Assembly: GCA_947495135.1 (NCBI GenBank)
Contig: CANLXN010000004.1
Location: 186,001-250,000, forward strand
DNA from: an uncultured Flavobacteriaceae bacterium
Lineage (GTDB): Bacteria; Bacteroidota; Bacteroidia; Flavobacteriales; Flavobacteriaceae
Direction of reading: 5' to 3'
Length of the DNA stretch: 64,000 bases
The notes beneath the pieces were generated by a model. It was not told the DNA's origin. It ran no database searches and was given only the letters and a program-made list of their open reading frames with translations. A program made the translations under genes and the position numbers. Below, piece after piece: positions 46,660 through 56,467 of the stretch. Position 1 is the first letter of the stretch; every line of letters begins with the position of its first letter.

Positions 46660-46711
46660 TCCGTCTATCTGCACTTAATCTGGTGCTTCTAGACTACTAA
46701 ATTTTCTTAAA

Positions 46712-49279
46712 ATGCGCCAAACCAAACAAGAACGCTTTCAGCAACAAGTATTGTCGAAATACCAGATCTACAACAGCATATTTATGACCTTGCCGTTCGA
46801 CACCATTACACGCACTGGTGTTTTACTGCCATTGTTTCAAGAGTTATGTGAGACTGGATTTGAAAGCAAAAAGAATCCGAGTGAGATTGTGGAAGCCTTT
46901 TTTAAACAATACCATGACAATCCGAGCACCAAAGAACAATATAATTTGCTCTTCAGGTTTATACAATATATTGAAAGACAAGTAGTTTTGTTTGATGCAA
47001 TAGAAGATGCCACTTTCCCCGTCATCAATAATATGGATGGCCGCGGAACCTTGCGAAATATCCGAGAAGAGGCGGAAGATAAAAATAAGAGAGAAGAGTT
47101 AAAACAGTATTTGCAACGCTTTAAAGTTCGCCCAGTATTAACGGCTCATCCTACACAGTTTTATCCTGGAAATGTGCTGGGCATCATTACCGATCTAGCC
47201 GCTGCCATAGAACACAACCAATTAGATACCATTAAATCGCTACTTGCTCAATTAGGAAAAACACCTTTCTTTAAAAAACAAAAACCAACTCCTTATGACG
47301 AGGCAGTAAGTCTAATTTGGTACTTAGAGAATGTCTTTTACCATTCGGTGAGTACTATTTACGACTATATTCAAAATAATATATTTGAAGGAGAGCCGCT
47401 GGAAAACCAAGTGATCAACCTCGGTTTTTGGCCGGGTGGAGATAGAGACGGTAATCCGTTTGTAACTACGCAAACGACTTTGCTCGTTGCAGATCGTCTA
47501 CGCTATACAGTTCTTAAAAACTATTACAAGGACCTTAGAACCTTGCGCAGGAGGATTACCTTCGAAGGAGCCGAAGCCATTATTATTTCACTGGAGGCAG
47601 AAGTATACAAACATCTTCGACTTCCGGCTTCATCGGCAACACTTACTCCCGCCTATATGCTTGAGCAATTAACTCAAGTTGAGCAAATTCTAACAGATCG
47701 ACATCAATCGCTTTTTGTAGAATTAGTGACCTCTCTTATTCATAAAATAAAACTTTTCGGCTTTTACTTCGCAACCTTGGATATTAGACAGGATTCACGT
47801 GTCCATACTACCGTAATGAACAATATTTCGGATTGTCATCCATCGCTTTTCACGAAAGATTATAGTACGCTTTCAGAAGAAGAAAAAATCACTGCACTCA
47901 GTAAATTAACTGGCGAGATTGATCCGGCGAGCCTTTCCGAAGAAATTGCTGAGAAAACATTGGCATCCATATATGCAATGAAGGAAATTCAAAAGAATAA
48001 TGGTGAACAGGGCTGTAATCGATACATTATAAGCAATAATGGAAGCGTAGTGAACGTATTGGAAGCTTTCGCTATGATACGATTAACAGGTTGGCAAGAA
48101 CCTACCACAGACGTTATTCCACTCTTCGAGACGGTAGACGATTTATTAGTGGCAGATGAAGTGATGGAGGTGCTATTCAAAAATCCAGACTATGCCGCAC
48201 ATCTCAAACGCAGAGAAAATCGCCAATCCATCATGCTTGGATTTAGTGATGGTACGAAAGATGGAGGATATCTCATGGCCAACTGGAGTATCTATACAGC
48301 CAAGGAAAGGCTTTCGGCCATTTGCAGAAAATACGACATCACCGCCATTTTCTTTGATGGAAGAGGTGGTCCGCCTGCCAGAGGTGGCGGAAAGACACAT
48401 CAATTCTATGCTTCTCTTGGAAATACAATAGAACACGAAGAAGTTCAGCTTACTATACAAGGGCAAACTATAAGCTCCAATTTCGGAACCTTGGATTCCT
48501 GTCAATACAATATGGAGCAGCTCATTTCCTCTGGAATTGCGAACGAAGTTTTTAGCAACGAAGCCGATACACTTTCGGACGAAGATAGAGATACTATGAA
48601 TCGTCTCGCTGAGAAAAGCTATGAAGCTTACAAGGACTTTAAGGGCCACCCTAAATTTCTTTCTTATTTGGAACAAATGAGTACGTTAAAATACTACGCG
48701 AAAACCAACATCGGAAGCCGACCGTCCAAACGTGGTAAAAACACCGAATTAATTTTTAGTGACCTAAGGGCCATCCCTTTCGTTGGCAGTTGGAGTCAAT
48801 TAAAACAGAATGTTCCTGGATTTTATGGAGTGGGGCTTGCACTCAACTTCTTTCTGAAAAATAATGAATTTGACAAAGTACAGGCGTTGTATAAAAATTC
48901 GGCTTTCTTTAGAGCACTATTAGAGAATAGTATGATGAGTCTTACCAAATCGTTCTTTCCCCTTACCGCATACATGAAAGATGACCCTGAATACGGTGCT
49001 TTTTGGAGCATTATACATGACGAGTACCTAAGAAGTAAAGAATTATTGTTGAAAGTAACTGGCTACCAGGTACTGATGGAGGATTCGAAAGCCATGCGGG
49101 AGTCCATAGCGGTAAGAGAAAAAATCGTTCTACCATTGCTCACCATTCAACAATATGCTTTAAGAGAAATTCAGCGACTCAAGAATGAAAACGGAGATCC
49201 TAAAAGAATCGAAACCTTAGAAAAGATAGTAACCAGGTCAATGTTTGGTAATATTAATGCCAGTAGGAACAGTGCTTAA
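46712..49279 (+). CDS. ppc: Phosphoenolpyruvate carboxylase
   Basis: The 855-residue enzyme makes oxaloacetate from PEP and bicarbonate, refilling the TCA cycle. The catalytic His146 is in VLTAHPTQF, followed by FWPGGDRDGNPFVT and FDGRGGPPARGGG, and the C-terminus ends in NxSRNSA-like residues, close to the family's conserved end. It is somewhat shorter than the enterobacterial enzyme, as usual in Bacteroidota. It is the only gene of its unit here. Confidence 0.95.
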   Translation: MRQTKQERFQQQVLSKYQIYNSIFMTLPFDTITRTGVLLPLFQELCETGFESKKNPSEIVEAFFKQYHDNPSTKEQYNLLFRFIQYIERQVVLFDAIEDATFPVINNMDGRGTLRNIREEAEDKNKREELKQYLQRFKVRPVLTAHPTQFYPGNVLGIITDLAAAIEHNQLDTIKSLLAQLGKTPFFKKQKPTPYDEAVSLIWYLENVFYHSVSTIYDYIQNNIFEGEPLENQVINLGFWPGGDRDGNPFVTTQTTLLVADRLRYTVLKNYYKDLRTLRRRITFEGAEAIIISLEAEVYKHLRLPASSATLTPAYMLEQLTQVEQILTDRHQSLFVELVTSLIHKIKLFGFYFATLDIRQDSRVHTTVMNNISDCHPSLFTKDYSTLSEEEKITALSKLTGEIDPASLSEEIAEKTLASIYAMKEIQKNNGEQGCNRYIISNNGSVVNVLEAFAMIRLTGWQEPTTDVIPLFETVDDLLVADEVMEVLFKNPDYAAHLKRRENRQSIMLGFSDGTKDGGYLMANWSIYTAKERLSAICRKYDITAIFFDGRGGPPARGGGKTHQFYASLGNTIEHEEVQLTIQGQTISSNFGTLDSCQYNMEQLISSGIANEVFSNEADTLSDEDRDTMNRLAEKSYEAYKDFKGHPKFLSYLEQMSTLKYYAKTNIGSRPSKRGKNTELIFSDLRAIPFVGSWSQLKQNVPGFYGVGLALNFFLKNNEFDKVQALYKNSAFFRALLENSMMSLTKSFFPLTAYMKDDPEYGAFWSIIHDEYLRSKELLLKVTGYQVLMEDSKAMRESIAVREKIVLPLLTIQQYALREIQRLKNENGDPKRIETLEKIVTRSMFGNINASRNSA

Positions 49280-49320
49280 CGTATTTTCTAGCGCAGCTAT
49301 GGTAAGTAGGGCCGGATCTC

Positions 49321-51738
49321 TTAAAACGAATAACTTGCCGCGACTATCAAATTTCTTCCGGCAGCGGCAATTCCACTTGAGTACGGACGGTAACGTTGGT
49401 CTGTAATGTTTTCTAAGGTAGCCGTAAGCTGAAGGTCTGAAGTAACTTGATATTGTCCTGCTAAATTAAGGGTGTACCAAGAAGGAGAGTAGGGATTTCC
49501 GTTTTCGTCTAAAGCGTATAAAAACGAACTGTTTTGCTGACTTGGAGCTAAGTCTTCAAAATCAAATTTACCATTGAATTGTGTAAAGGCATCCAATTTC
49601 CACTTTGTCTTGGTAAACATTAAATGAGCATTTCCAAACTGTGGTGCCGCGTGTCGAATTGGAAGTTTATCGCCTTCCTCGTCTGTAAATCCGTCTGTGA
49701 TATTATATTGTGCGGTTAACTGAAGGAAATCTGTGAAGTTAGCTTCCATGCCAACTTCAAAGCCGTATACCTCAGCACTACCGGCATTTTGAATTGCCTG
49801 TACGGTACTAAGCTCTCCCTGATATAGAATTTCTGTTTCCCCATTTAAGCTAAAATCTCTTCGTACCAAAGCATCTTTAAGAACCGTATAATAGGTAGTC
49901 ATTTCAAGTTTAAATGCATTGTCGAAATTTAGAGTTGCTCCAATGTCTCCATTATAGGCGTATTCTGCCTCCAAATTTGGATTTGGAACTACTACACTAC
50001 CAGGTTCACTATCGAATATCTTGCCAATATCGTCTATATTAGGAGCTCTAAATGCTGTTCCAAAATTAACTTTCCAGCCTAGAGTTTTGCTTGGCTGCCA
50101 AGTAATCCCAGCACTTCCTGTTAGTGCACCCGTATTTATATTTGCATCTGAAAACGGCAATTCAAAAAATTGATTGTTTTCACTAAAATCTTCATCTACC
50201 AAAATATGATTATAGCGGAGTCCTCCTTGAAATGATACAGTTTCAGAAAATTTAGATTGTAAACTGCTATAAACAGCTAAAGATTGCCAAGTAGAACCAT
50301 CTGGGTATCGAGACGCGGCTAATTGCGAGTTCCCTGTAGAAATGTCTGTAACCTTGCCTTCACTCCCAACCTTATTGTATACATATTCTAGTCCATAAAA
50401 AACGGTACTCTTTGGAGCAATTTTCTTTGTGAAATCTAGTCCGCCACTATAGGCGTTTACGGTTTCATCTGTTTCAAAAAGTTCTATTTCCCCAAAATCT
50501 CGATCGTTTCGACCTTCCTTTGAACGCTGGTAAGAAAGTGTCATCAAACTCTCGTCATAAAAAGAATTGTCGTTCGATGGGGTCGAAGTAATTTGTAAAT
50601 TTCCACTTAACCACTCTTGGGGGCCATAATACCATTCTGCCGATCGAAGACTTCCATCTCTTGTTCGTATCAATCGATCGTACCTTGCGTAATCGCTGGT
50701 TGTTGTATAAAAAAGACCCAGATTGAAATCCCATTGTTCGTTGGGGTTGTATCGGGCTTTTTGCATGAAGTTGATTTGATCGTATCCAGTAAAGCGTTGA
50801 ACTCTTGGATCTGGATTGATTACCTCGGTATCAACCCCATCTATAGTTTCAACAAATTCATTCCGCAAATAGTCGTCTGGACCATTACTTCCCATTCTAA
50901 GATCGTCGAAATCACTGTAACTAACGCTGGTTAAAAATGCCCATTGCTTCAATCCTAGATTAAGGTCGATATGCCCTGTTTTTTCATTGTTCGCGGTAGC
51001 ATACCTTCCCAACACATTTCCAGAAACATCTAAACCTTCCTCAAAAGAAAATTTTGGCTTCTTTGTATAAAAGTTCATTACACCACCAACCGCGTCACTT
51101 CCGTAAACAACAGAACCAGGCCCTAGAATAACTTCCGTTCTATCGATACTAAAGGGGTCTATAGATATTACATTTTGAACGTTTCCTCCACGGAAGATCG
51201 CCGTGTTAAAACGAACTCCATCGACGGTGATAAGTAGTCTATTCGTAGAAAAACCTCTTATTAAAGGACTTCCTCCACCTAATTGACTCTTCTGAACATA
51301 TACCTGTCCACTACTCTGCAAAAGATCCGCAGCGGTTTGGGGGTTTCTAAATAGAACATCGTTACTGGTAACACTCACTATTTTTTGAGGGATATCACTT
51401 CGACGTTGACCAAATTTGGATACAGAAAGAATAATTTCATCTAGTTCACTCGCATCCGAGCTGAGCATTACCTTATTATCGTTAGCGATAATATTGGCCT
51501 TTGTGGTAATCAACATTTGATGTGTTAAATGCTGAAAAGTGATGTTTTCTTCTTCTGAAAATTTCGAAACATCAACGTACCCATCGAAATCGGTAATTGC
51601 GCTTTTTGTTTTATCTAAATTAAATACCGCAACTCCTGATACGGGACCCTGATTTTCCTCATTTAAAACCTGAATCTTTTGGGCAACGGAATTAAAGAAA
51701 AATCCTATGAAACATAGAAAAAAAAGTGGGATGCGCAT
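49321..51738 (-). CDS. TonB-dependent outer-membrane receptor
   Basis: The 805-residue protein has a signal peptide (MRIPLFFLCFIGFFFNSVAQ), a carboxypeptidase-regulatory-like beta domain (about 21-100, GPVSGVAVFNLDKTKSAITDFDGYVD), a plug domain (about 115-225, with TAADLLQSSGQVYVQKSQLGGGSPLIRG and GPGSVVYGSDAVGGVM) and a 22-strand-type barrel ending in the C-terminal Phe (VAASYSF). It imports an unknown ligand. It begins two bases after the recO stop and is therefore the third gene of a porZ-recO-receptor operon. Confidence 0.93.
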   Translation of the reverse strand: MRIPLFFLCFIGFFFNSVAQKIQVLNEENQGPVSGVAVFNLDKTKSAITDFDGYVDVSKFSEEENITFQHLTHQMLITTKANIIANDNKVMLSSDASELDEIILSVSKFGQRRSDIPQKIVSVTSNDVLFRNPQTAADLLQSSGQVYVQKSQLGGGSPLIRGFSTNRLLITVDGVRFNTAIFRGGNVQNVISIDPFSIDRTEVILGPGSVVYGSDAVGGVMNFYTKKPKFSFEEGLDVSGNVLGRYATANNEKTGHIDLNLGLKQWAFLTSVSYSDFDDLRMGSNGPDDYLRNEFVETIDGVDTEVINPDPRVQRFTGYDQINFMQKARYNPNEQWDFNLGLFYTTTSDYARYDRLIRTRDGSLRSAEWYYGPQEWLSGNLQITSTPSNDNSFYDESLMTLSYQRSKEGRNDRDFGEIELFETDETVNAYSGGLDFTKKIAPKSTVFYGLEYVYNKVGSEGKVTDISTGNSQLAASRYPDGSTWQSLAVYSSLQSKFSETVSFQGGLRYNHILVDEDFSENNQFFELPFSDANINTGALTGSAGITWQPSKTLGWKVNFGTAFRAPNIDDIGKIFDSEPGSVVVPNPNLEAEYAYNGDIGATLNFDNAFKLEMTTYYTVLKDALVRRDFSLNGETEILYQGELSTVQAIQNAGSAEVYGFEVGMEANFTDFLQLTAQYNITDGFTDEEGDKLPIRHAAPQFGNAHLMFTKTKWKLDAFTQFNGKFDFEDLAPSQQNSSFLYALDENGNPYSPSWYTLNLAGQYQVTSDLQLTATLENITDQRYRPYSSGIAAAGRNLIVAASYSF

Positions 51739-51740
51739 AC

Positions 51741-52460
51741 TTAGTTAAACAGTTGGTTAAGCACTAAAAGTGACTTCGGTTTTTTATAGCCCTGCAAATG
51801 TAACTGATAATACAACAATAGCAAATTAAGGGTATTAAAACGTTGGTTTTTGGTGGTTTTTATTGTGTCTAACTTATCAAAATTTATGCCGAAAAATTGC
51901 TTTAAAACCTCCACATCTTCTCCCTTTTTACAGTAGTCGCCATAGGCCTTGTTTTCAAAATTTCCATCCATTAAATTAAAGTATGGAAGATCTTGGTGTA
52001 GAGTGTCTGGGTAAAACCCTAAATAGGAAGTGAGATTAAGTAAAAATAGGATGTGGAAATTTGCGATGTGGTCATGTAAATCTAACCATTGTAATGCGCT
52101 AGAAATATATTCGAATAAAACGGGGTTCGATTCTTCTTCCTGAATCGAATTTTTCAACATTTCGGAAAGAAACATTACTACGCTAGACTTTACAATGTTA
52201 GTATGCAATGTCTGATAGGGTTCCAATACCGTGGCATCTTTTATACGTTCTAAGGTTCCTTTGTCCTTATGAAATGCCTCTATTTGTAGATGAGTAAGTG
52301 GTTGAAAAAGGGAGGCGCGTAGTTTACCTTTTCTGGATTTTAATACTCCTCGAAGCATATAGCTCTTGAGTCCGTAATCTTCCGTAAAACAAGTTACTAT
52401 GAGGTCTGCTTCTGCATACTTAACCGAGGAAAAAACCAGTGCGCGGGTAGAAACTTGCAT
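51741..52460 (-). CDS. recO: DNA repair protein RecO
   Basis: The 239-residue protein begins with the RecO N-terminal OB-fold (STRALVFSSVKYAEADLIVTCFTEDYGLKSYMLRG, typical of the family) followed by a helical domain. It works in the RecFOR pathway, loading RecA on gapped DNA. The C-terminal zinc-binding cysteines of many RecO proteins are not evident. It lies one base after porZ and two before the receptor gene, so all three are co-transcribed. Confidence 0.92.
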   Translation of the reverse strand: MQVSTRALVFSSVKYAEADLIVTCFTEDYGLKSYMLRGVLKSRKGKLRASLFQPLTHLQIEAFHKDKGTLERIKDATVLEPYQTLHTNIVKSSVVMFLSEMLKNSIQEEESNPVLFEYISSALQWLDLHDHIANFHILFLLNLTSYLGFYPDTLHQDLPYFNLMDGNFENKAYGDYCKKGEDVEVLKQFFGINFDKLDTIKTTKNQRFNTLNLLLLYYQLHLQGYKKPKSLLVLNQLFN

Positions 52461-52461
52461 T

Positions 52462-54756
52462 TTACCGAACCACCATTAACTTATGTATTTTAGTCTCTAA
52501 GGCATCGTCTGTAGAAATTAACACCAAATAAACTCCCGAAGCTACCTTGTACTTCCCAAAAGCTCGTGTGTCCCATTGAACACTTCCTCCTTGGCTAGTC
52601 GTTTCAAAAACAAGATTACCTTCTATATCGGTAATCTTTACGTTGGCTCTAGCTGTAAGACCATCTATGGTTACATTTCCATTAAAACCAGGACGCACAG
52701 GATTTGGAAAAGCATATACATTCTCTAGTGTTTCCTGAGGGGCTGTAGAAGTGCCTTTAAAAGCAACTAGACCATTACTAGTAGCAAAATAAACGGTCCC
52801 ACTTACTTCATCCACAGTAATATCTTGTACGTTATTTGTTGGCAATGGAGAATTATCTGTTGTAAACCTCAATAGTGTTTCCTGTCCATTAGGAGATAGG
52901 TAGAAAACTCCTGAAGTTGCGGTTGCGATCCACTTATTGTTCGAACCGTCTACTTCAATATCTGTAATCGATTGTTGAAAAAGTAATTCCTGTCCTACAC
53001 CATCTTCTTCTATAATTATAGCTTGCGCCTCTACATTTCCAATATCTTCAAAAAATCCACCGGTATTGAACAAAACTCTTAAGCCATTCAGTGTTCCAAT
53101 CCAGAGTCGGTTTTGATTATCGAACTCTAGCGCTCTTACGTTCCGGTTAGACAGGTTTCCATTTCCAGCTCCTTCATCGATTTTATTAAATGTGCCGGAG
53201 CTTGGATCATACCCTATCAATCCACTCTCTGAGGTACCAAAAAACACAAATCCCTCACGACTTATTTTAAGTTCTGTGAATGCCTGTTCGTTGGGCGCGT
53301 CAATAATATCTGATATGTCAATATCTGCAAATTGTCCTGACGGACTTAACCGCACAAGGCCGTCATTAGATTTTGAATAAACAAACCAAAGATTACCATC
53401 TCGGTCGAAATCCGATCCGAAAGTTCTTATCCCAAAAGCCGGATCACCAAATGGAATTATTAATGTTCCATTAGTATTTCCATTATCCTCATTAAATAAT
53501 TCCACGGGAACTTGATCTACCACTTTTAACAGTCCACCAATAAATGAATTCATATAAACCTCATTTGTATTGAATGGATTAATCGTCACGTTCACTATAT
53601 CGGTAGCATCCTGAGGAAGTTCATCATAGGGAATGTTTGTCCAAACACCCTCCGAAAGATTACTAATTCCGAATCTGCTTCTAGGAAAGGGGTTGAATCC
53701 AACTGAAACATCACCAAAAACGACCCACAACTTTTCTTCTTTTATATCGATGGAAAAAGGATTGTTTAGGATAGGACCCTCTGGAAGTACTTGAGTAGCC
53801 TGAGATGTGCCAAATGGAACTATGAGCATCCCTAAATTTATAGTGCCGATAAAAAAGTTGTTATTGTAAACAAATCCCGATTGCGATGCATATTCGAACT
53901 CTGGCACAGCACCAACAGATGATAATAAGCTGAAGTCTGGACCATAAGCAAACATTCCTTCTCGTGTTGTTACAGCTAAAATTCCATCATGGACTTCAAA
54001 ATCCTGTATGGATGTATTGAAATTCATTAAAAATTGAAACCCAGAACCTTCTACATATTCCGAAACTTGATTGAAGGCTCTTGCAATATACACCTTACCC
54101 CCAAGGGTTTGTACACCACGGACGTTTCCCCCTCCTATGTCATTCCAATTTTGAAAATCGATGAGATCATCCGCTTCTACCAAAGCCCTTTTTACACCTT
54201 GTACATCGGACGCTGCATAAATATATGGAGGAAGAACTGTAGTCTGGGTAATATTCACTTGAGCTCCTTGGGTACCAATAAAATAAGTATCGCCAAATTC
54301 TAATCGATCCAAATCATACACTGAAACGCCAAATTGAGTAGAGATATAGACCCTTCCTTCGTACTCATAAAAGTCATTGATTCCTTTGCTATCTGGGGGA
54401 ATGGTTGGTTTTTCTAAAATATCAACGACTACTAAAATGTTCTCTTCACCGTCAATAATAATATCCATTAAGCCGTTTTCATATCCAACCAAAAGTAATC
54501 CAAAATCTTCGCTATAATGAATGGCAGAAATATCTTCACCTGATAAACCTTGGATTGTAGAAATGGTAGTTACGGTCTGATCGGTCAAATCGTAGGTGAA
54601 AATTGAATTCTCAGAAGCCACATACATTTTATCGTTTCCTTCGGAAATCGCCTTAACCGAAACATATGAGAATAGGCCTTCCCAAGTATCTTCAAAATTT
54701 TGGGAATTCCCAAGGAAGGAGAAAAATGATAATAGTAGAAGAAGAATATACTTCAT
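52462..54756 (-). CDS. porZ: PorZ-like type IX secretion protein
   Basis: The 764-residue protein has a signal peptide (MKYILLLLLSFFSFLGNSQ), two large beta-propeller regions (about 20-640) with repeated NRLWIGTLNGL and KWIATATSGVFYL type blades, and a C-terminal T9SS-type domain (from VYAFPNPVRPGFNGNVTI to the end). This matches PorZ, the surface protein of the attachment complex that delivers anionic LPS to cargo; its own sorting domain is not cleaved in Porphyromonas. I start at 54756, where the signal peptide begins, not at the longer 54792. The adjacency with recO is common in Bacteroidota. Confidence 0.88.
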   Translation of the reverse strand: MKYILLLLLSFFSFLGNSQNFEDTWEGLFSYVSVKAISEGNDKMYVASENSIFTYDLTDQTVTTISTIQGLSGEDISAIHYSEDFGLLLVGYENGLMDIIIDGEENILVVVDILEKPTIPPDSKGINDFYEYEGRVYISTQFGVSVYDLDRLEFGDTYFIGTQGAQVNITQTTVLPPYIYAASDVQGVKRALVEADDLIDFQNWNDIGGGNVRGVQTLGGKVYIARAFNQVSEYVEGSGFQFLMNFNTSIQDFEVHDGILAVTTREGMFAYGPDFSLLSSVGAVPEFEYASQSGFVYNNNFFIGTINLGMLIVPFGTSQATQVLPEGPILNNPFSIDIKEEKLWVVFGDVSVGFNPFPRSRFGISNLSEGVWTNIPYDELPQDATDIVNVTINPFNTNEVYMNSFIGGLLKVVDQVPVELFNEDNGNTNGTLIIPFGDPAFGIRTFGSDFDRDGNLWFVYSKSNDGLVRLSPSGQFADIDISDIIDAPNEQAFTELKISREGFVFFGTSESGLIGYDPSSGTFNKIDEGAGNGNLSNRNVRALEFDNQNRLWIGTLNGLRVLFNTGGFFEDIGNVEAQAIIIEEDGVGQELLFQQSITDIEVDGSNNKWIATATSGVFYLSPNGQETLLRFTTDNSPLPTNNVQDITVDEVSGTVYFATSNGLVAFKGTSTAPQETLENVYAFPNPVRPGFNGNVTIDGLTARANVKITDIEGNLVFETTSQGGSVQWDTRAFGKYKVASGVYLVLISTDDALETKIHKLMVVR

Positions 54757-54824
54757 AGATAAAGTTGGATTACTTACAACATATAATAACACGCTAAAAT
54801 ACTATTTATTGCAGGATTACAATG

Positions 54825-54857
54825 AAAAAAGGCTGCCAAAACAGGCAGCCTTTTTTT
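54825..54857. terminator. Strong terminator after gdhA
   Basis: A run of six A plus GGCTGCC (54831-54837), a six-base loop, then GGCAGCC (54844-54850) plus seven T. Read leftward it ends gdhA and lies upstream of porZ. Confidence 0.92.
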
Positions 54858-54876
54858 ATATAATCGATATAAAATG

Positions 54877-56220
54877 CTATACCACTCCTTGGGCTAACAT
54901 CGCTTCCGCCACTTTTACGAATCCAGCAACATTTGCTCCCTTAACGTAATCGACGTAACCATCTCCATCTTTCCCATATTTAACACAGGCGGCATGAATA
55001 TCATTCATAATGGCGTGTAACTTCTCATCTACTTCTTCTCGAGTCCAGCTTAGGCGAAGGGAGTTTTGAGACATTTCAAGACCTGAAGTAGCAACCCCTC
55101 CAGCGTTAGACGCTTTTCCAGGAGAAAATAAAATCTTCGCTTTATGGAATACAGTAATTGCTTCTGGCGTAGTGGGCATATTAGCTCCTTCGGCAACGCA
55201 AATACATCCGTTGTCTACTAACATTTTGGCCTCTTCCTCATTGAGCTCGTTTTGGGTTGCACAAGGTAATGCTATATCACATTGAACGCTCCATGGTCTT
55301 TCTCCTTCAGAATAACTTGCAGAAGGATATTTTTCTACATATTCACTAATTCGTCCACGTTTTTCATTCTTCAATTCCATCACGAAGTCTAATTTTTCTT
55401 CATTCAATCCTTCAGCATCATAAATAAACCCGCCTGAATCTGATAAAGTAACTACTTTTCCTCCCAATTGCATTGCTTTTTCAGCTGCATATTGGGCTAC
55501 GTTGCCCGAACCAGAAATAACTACCGTCTTTCCTTTGAAGCTTTCTCCTTTAGTCTTCAACATATTCTCGGCAAAGTAAACATCACCATAGCCCGTAGCT
55601 TCCGGACGAATCAACGATCCTCCAAAACTGCGACCTTTTCCAGTCAAAACGCCTGTAAACTCATTTCTTAAGCGCTTGTATTGACCAAACATATATCCAA
55701 CTTCACGACCGCCTACACCAATATCACCGGCTGGCACATCTGTATCTGGACCAACGTGACGAGATAATTCTGTCATAAAACTTTGACAAAAACGCATTAC
55801 TTCGGCATCGCTTTTTCCTTTGGGGTTAAAATTAGCACCTCCTTTACCGCCTCCCATTGGAAGAGTAGTAAGACTATTTTTAAACACTTGTTCGAAACCT
55901 AAAAACTTAAGGATGCTCAAGTTTACAGTGGGATGGAAGCGCAAACCTCCTTTGTAAGGACCAATCGCAGAATTAAACTGAATTCGGTATCCCTTATTTA
56001 CTTGAATTTCTCCACTATCATCGGTCCAAGGAACTCTAAATAGTATAACTCGCTCAGGCTCTACCATTCTTTCTAAGAGCTTTTTGCCTTGGTATCGCTC
56101 GTTCTCCTCTATAAAAGGAATAACAGTTTCAGCTACTTCTGTAACGGCCTGAATAAATTCTGGCTCATTTGGGTTCATTTCTGCTACGTAAGAAATGAAA
56201 TCTTTAATGCTTTGCTTCAC
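54877..56220 (-). CDS. gdhA: NADP-specific glutamate dehydrogenase
   Basis: The 447-residue enzyme interconverts 2-oxoglutarate plus ammonia and glutamate. Its length and motifs (LPMGGGKGGANFNPKGKSD with the catalytic Lys, DVPAGDIGVGGREVGYMFG, GSGNVAQYAAEKAMQLGG) are those of hexameric NADP-type enzymes used for ammonium assimilation. Coenzyme choice is inferred from the family. It is monocistronic: a terminator follows and a candidate -7 element lies at 56342. Confidence 0.95.
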   Translation of the reverse strand: MKQSIKDFISYVAEMNPNEPEFIQAVTEVAETVIPFIEENERYQGKKLLERMVEPERVILFRVPWTDDSGEIQVNKGYRIQFNSAIGPYKGGLRFHPTVNLSILKFLGFEQVFKNSLTTLPMGGGKGGANFNPKGKSDAEVMRFCQSFMTELSRHVGPDTDVPAGDIGVGGREVGYMFGQYKRLRNEFTGVLTGKGRSFGGSLIRPEATGYGDVYFAENMLKTKGESFKGKTVVISGSGNVAQYAAEKAMQLGGKVVTLSDSGGFIYDAEGLNEEKLDFVMELKNEKRGRISEYVEKYPSASYSEGERPWSVQCDIALPCATQNELNEEEAKMLVDNGCICVAEGANMPTTPEAITVFHKAKILFSPGKASNAGGVATSGLEMSQNSLRLSWTREEVDEKLHAIMNDIHAACVKYGKDGDGYVDYVKGANVAGFVKVAEAMLAQGVV

Positions 56221-56341
56221 AGTAAAAATTTTAGGATTTAATATTAAAATGTAAAAAAACTAGTGATTCAATAAAATATGAACAAATTACGTTATTAAAG
56301 TATCAATTTAATAAAATTGCAAACGTTTTCGTTCTTGATGA

Positions 56342-56349
56342 CAAATATA
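56342..56349 (-). promoter_or_regulatory. Candidate -7 element of gdhA
   Basis: TATATTTG on the minus strand, 121 bases before the gdhA ATG. It would give a leader of about 115 bases. No TTG lies at the -33 position. Confidence 0.35.
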
Positions 56350-56431
56350 AGTTATCTATAAAATATGAACTGCGTTTTTTAATGAAATAAGTAATTATCA
56401 CGAATATATTTCACTGTTACATATGTTTTTA

Positions 56432-56439
56432 TATATTTG
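56432..56439 (+). promoter_or_regulatory. -7 element of the THC0290_0291-like gene
   Basis: TATATTTG, 28 bases before the ATG at 56468. The -33 region is AT-rich without a clear TTG. Confidence 0.5.
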
Positions 56440-56467
56440 TTACGTCTCAAACTAAACCTAATTTACA

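Noticed and set aside
56271-56370. 13-bp direct repeat ATAAAATATGAAC between gdhA and the next gene
   Set aside because: Two copies 87 bases apart in very AT-rich DNA; too weak to claim a function.
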